A DNA stretch of 64,000 bases from Erythrocercus mccallii (Eukaryota > Chordata > Aves > Passeriformes > Dicruridae), in assembly GCA_013397435.1 (NCBI GenBank), contig VZRG01002093.1, positions 1 to 64,000 on the forward strand, read 5' to 3'. The position numbers and the translations under genes were made by a program. Every line of letters starts with the position of its first letter. Positions within the stretch are counted from its first letter, which is position 1. Below are positions 63,890-64,000 of this stretch, in pieces. The notes under the pieces are model-generated. The model searched no databases and was not told the DNA's origin. It was given only the letters and a program-made list of their open reading frames with translations.

Positions 63890-64000
63890 ATGTGAGGGTG
63901 AGAGGCTGCAAGGATTGGTGCCTGGAAATGTTTGGGGTGTGTGAGGGCCCGGGCCGTGCCCTGGCGAGGCGAGGCCCAGCCGCACAGCCCAGCCCCGGGC
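63890..64000. promoter_or_regulatory. start of a CpG-rich segment, possible CpG-island promoter
   Basis: Base composition changes sharply from AT-rich DNA to a segment with GGGCCCGGGCCG, GGCGAGGCGAGG and CCCCGGGC. The last 60 bases hold six CpG dinucleotides, whereas CpG is scarce elsewhere in the window. CpG islands mark many bird promoters. The segment is upstream of the minus-strand candidate exons, so it could belong to their promoter, or to a gene reading rightwards. It is cut by the window edge, and a GC-rich repeat is also possible. Confidence 0.45.

Noticed and set aside
1..64000. CRISPR arrays, operons, tRNA or rRNA genes, organelle insertions
   Set aside because: None seen. The direct duplications have only two or three units with no spacers of constant size, and no cloverleaf or rRNA signature was recognised.

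Overview
The window looks like a piece of a bird genome, most likely a neoavian and plausibly a passerine. The support is eight CR1 (chicken-repeat-1) LINE copies with the typical bird CR1 3' end, plus several avian retroviral-type LTRs. The sequence is AT-rich, low in CpG and full of poly(A) and microsatellite tracts. No bacterial, phage or organelle gene is present. Most open frames of 60-130 codons are chance frames or lie inside repeats.

Layout. 1-40: (GGGAA)8 microsatellite. 1.15-1.65 kb: CR1 3' fragment, minus. 2.03-4.95 kb: long plus-strand CR1 body with decayed endonuclease and reverse transcriptase. 5-20 kb: mostly anonymous DNA with old CR1 tips and a possible decayed coding block at 15.2-16.7 kb. 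20.16-20.40 kb: worn LTR fragment. 20.9 kb: AT-rich nested hairpins. 25.4-26.1 kb: (CAAA)n tract, CR1 tip and a 22-bp duplication. 27.3-28.4 kb: old, near-complete solo LTR, minus. 28.8-29.2 kb: a probable further LTR. 35.49-36.13 and 37.49-38.12 kb: two well-preserved solo LTRs, both plus strand, each with a perfect 5-bp target-site duplication. 42.7-43.2 and 46.2-46.9 kb: CR1 fragments, minus. 62.7 kb: CR1 tip, minus. 63.9-64.0 kb: abrupt change to CpG-rich DNA at the right edge.

Host gene. The best evidence for a host gene is a set of candidate exons on the minus strand: 49,030-49,074 (45 nt), 43,839-43,958 (120 nt, 40 codons, the clearest) and a possible terminal exon at 34,463-34,825. 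All three begin in phase 0 after a good acceptor, and the first two also end in phase 0 at a GTAGGA donor. They could therefore be read in order as one transcript running right to left. I do not recognise the protein. The CpG-rich right edge is upstream of these exons and may be the edge of their promoter, but that is inference. On this model most of the window is intron, with seven of eight CR1 copies in sense and the two best-preserved LTRs in antisense to the gene.
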